The notes under the pieces are model-generated. The model searched no databases. It saw nothing but the letters and a program-made list of their open reading frames with translations, and had not been told where the DNA came from. Positions 63,501 through 64,000 of a DNA stretch of 64,000 nt are shown piece after piece; within the stretch, counting starts at the first letter, position 1; the number at the start of each line of letters is the position of its first letter. The position numbers were made by a program, and so were the translations under genes. The stretch is from contig CABYLQ010000003.1 in NCBI GenBank assembly GCA_902519845.1, positions 57,746 through 121,745 on the forward strand. The letters are read 5' to 3'. This stretch comes from an uncultured Candidatus Actinomarina sp. (GTDB taxonomy: Bacteria; Actinomycetota; Acidimicrobiia; Actinomarinales; Actinomarinaceae).

Positions 63501-63948
63501 AAAGATGAGTAACTCAATTGTTGACTATGTCTTTAGAGCGCTTGGTCTAGAGTATTTGAATCGAACAGACATAGTTCAAAATCCACCCAAAGAAATAGAT
63601 GAGCCTGTTCAAGAAGCTCCGACTGCTCCTGTTCAAGAAGCTCCGACTGCTCCTGTTCAAGATAAAGTTGAATCATCTAGTGAGATTCAAGAAGTGGAAC
63701 CAACAAACAATACAACAATTGACCAATCAATGAGTAGTAATCAAGAGGTTCAGTTTGTAACAAAATTACAAGAAACAGAAGCTTTAGAAGTAGCTGATGT
63801 TACAGCAAATTCTGTGACAACAGTTCAAGAAGTTCTTGGAGATATGATGGGTGATGCACCTGCTTGTAATGAATGCGGTCATATAACAATTAGAAATGGT
63901 TCATGTTACAAATGCTTGAATTGTGGGAATTCTTTAGGCTGTAGCTAA
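60559..63948 (+). CDS. nrdJ: Class II (B12-dependent) ribonucleoside-diphosphate reductase
   Basis: A 1129-residue NrdJ that reduces ribonucleotides using adenosylcobalamin and needs no oxygen. The active-site Cys lies in ASNPCSEYLFLDNTACNL (about 394-411), and further family blocks are LAPTGTIGLLMDCDTTG and GAPHLKDTDL. Start GTG at 60559 with AAGGAG upstream. The C-terminus has a Gln/Pro/Ala repeat linker and a zinc-ribbon tail (CNECG, CYKCLNCG) with the redox cysteines typical of long NrdJ proteins. It carries tandem NrdR boxes upstream. Confidence 0.96.
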   Translation: MAKNSGLKINRKYTSPGDPYKDIVWEKRSSKIANPDGSVVFEMNDVEIPSTWSQVATDIMVSKYFRKAGVPQVDENGNELLDENGQKILGPETSSKQVFNRLAETWRYWGEKTGYFASEEDAQAFEDELKYMLATQMAAPNSPQWFNTGLNYKYDLTGKAQGFWFVDPVTGELTAGEDSYSRPQPHACFIQSIDDDLVNEGGIMDLWVKEARLFKFGSGTGTNFSNLRGEGEKLSGGGMSSGVMSFLKIGDRAAGAIKSGGTTRRAAKMVILDLDHPDIEDFIEWKAIEEDKARALIAAGYPSDYNGEAYETVSGQNSNNSVRVPNEFIKALETDGDWELTARTDGSTMKKVKARDLWNKIADAAWRCADPGVQFNTTINEWHTSPAGGQIRASNPCSEYLFLDNTACNLASLNLVKFYDDEKKVFDIDSYKHALRVWTVVLEISVEMAQFPSKEIAQGSYDYRTLGLGYANLGSLLMRKGIAYDSDLGRAIAGALTAMLTGEAYKTSAEMASVVGPFPKYSENKENMLRVMGNHRKAAYDSNDYVGISHDLLPIDQELCPEDLLNGAKASWDGALELGEKFGYRNAQATVLAPTGTIGLLMDCDTTGVEPDFALMKFKKLAGGGYMKIANQSIGPALSALGYSNEETEDIIKYVIGSMSLNGSPFINSETLKAKGLNDQDIENIEGSLPGAFEIQHAFNVFVIGEEAMQRIGISEEDYTSFDFNLLERLGFTKTEIAEANKHICGTQTIEGAPHLKDTDLDVFDCANKCGKDGERFIHYMGHVRMMAAAQPFISGAISKTVNMPNEATIEDIENCYFESAGLGIKAIAIYRDGSKASQPLSASSDDGESEETDPQVSEIIESESMLMNGNYPAGTSPTKAYAGTSRPRFLLPERREGWTQEAKIAGHKVYLRTGEYPDGTLGEVFIDIAKEGATLKGVLGCFAIAVSKGLQYGVPLEEFVDTFTFQTFEPRGMVEGHENIKMSNSIVDYVFRALGLEYLNRTDIVQNPPKEIDEPVQEAPTAPVQEAPTAPVQDKVESSSEIQEVEPTNNTTIDQSMSSNQEVQFVTKLQETEALEVADVTANSVTTVQEVLGDMMGDAPACNECGHITIRNGSCYKCLNCGNSLGCS
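63607..63654. repeat. Perfect 24-base tandem duplication in nrdJ linker
   Basis: Two identical 24-base units starting GTTCAAGAAGCTCC encode VQEAPTAP twice, in the flexible linker between the catalytic core and the zinc-ribbon tail. Confidence 0.95.
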
Positions 63949-64000
63949 AAACATCCTCCTTTAATAAAATACGTCAATATAATTATTATCTCAGGGCGCT

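Noticed and set aside
63949..64000. Possible gene or terminator at the right edge
   Set aside because: 52 bases with no clear hairpin or start; the window ends before anything can be judged.

Overview
The window is a compact, AT-rich bacterial chromosome segment (roughly one third G+C by eye). No gap between genes exceeds about 170 bases, and there is no prophage, insertion sequence, CRISPR array or rRNA. Gene content and order point to a small-genome actinobacterium, most likely a marine Candidatus Actinomarina relative near Acidimicrobiia (inference). Supporting signs are the actinobacterial order mazG - eno - ftsB - DUF501 - ppx, an InhA-like enoyl-ACP reductase, a PccB/AccA-type acyl-CoA carboxylase, an MshA-like glycosyltransferase, a B12-dependent ribonucleotide reductase and many apparently leaderless promoters.

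Layout. 1-6.4 kb: tail of a MalK/UgpC-type ATPase, then an alpha-glucoside-type ABC transport operon (aglE, aglF, aglG) with an unknown secreted protein, a ROK-family protein and a second solute-binding protein. 6.5-13.3 kb: tRNA-Leu, ppx, DUF501, ftsB, eno, mazG, an SDR, pgsA, pth, rplY. 13.3-17.6 kb: ABC-2 exporter pair, tRNA-Arg, cold-shock protein, two-domain oxidoreductase. 17.7-27.5 kb: biotin and fatty-acid block (birA, divergent acyl-CoA carboxylase with bioY inside, acpS, fabD, fabH, fabG, acpP, fabF, then fabI). 27.5-38.5 kb: central metabolism and redox (ppdK, an archaeal-type GAPDH-like protein, cytochrome b561, three-gene proton-translocating transhydrogenase, glycerate kinase, secreted GH57 enzyme). 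38.5-45 kb: tryptophanase-type lyase, YbaK-like deacylase, amidinotransferase-family enzyme, GNAT, nucleoside hydrolase, LysE-type exporter, SPFH protein. 45.1-53 kb: respiratory block. 53-60.4 kb: RimB/RimK-like pair, a thioredoxin-fold protein, SAM hydrolase, two alpha/beta hydrolases, an MshA-like glycosyltransferase with a FemAB/GNAT acyltransferase and a membrane protein. 60.5-64 kb: nrdJ behind tandem NrdR boxes.

The most unusual part is the respiratory block. A b6/subunit-IV type split cytochrome bc operon also encodes a two-cluster ferredoxin, a Rieske protein, a diheme cytochrome c and two small membrane proteins. Divergent from it are a membrane protein that looks like cbb3 oxidase subunit I (CcoN) but has only three histidines in total, a membrane-anchored monoheme cytochrome c, and a possible 23-residue membrane peptide. 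The subunit-IV protein and the monoheme cytochrome c share an N-terminal helical module followed by a repetitive Pro/Ala/Glu linker. Together these suggest a cytochrome bc supercomplex with a non-catalytic oxidase-like scaffold (inference).

A second window-wide pattern is a TANNNT -10 box 6-7 bases before many start codons that lack a ribosome binding site. In one case a single symmetric box appears to serve two divergent starts.
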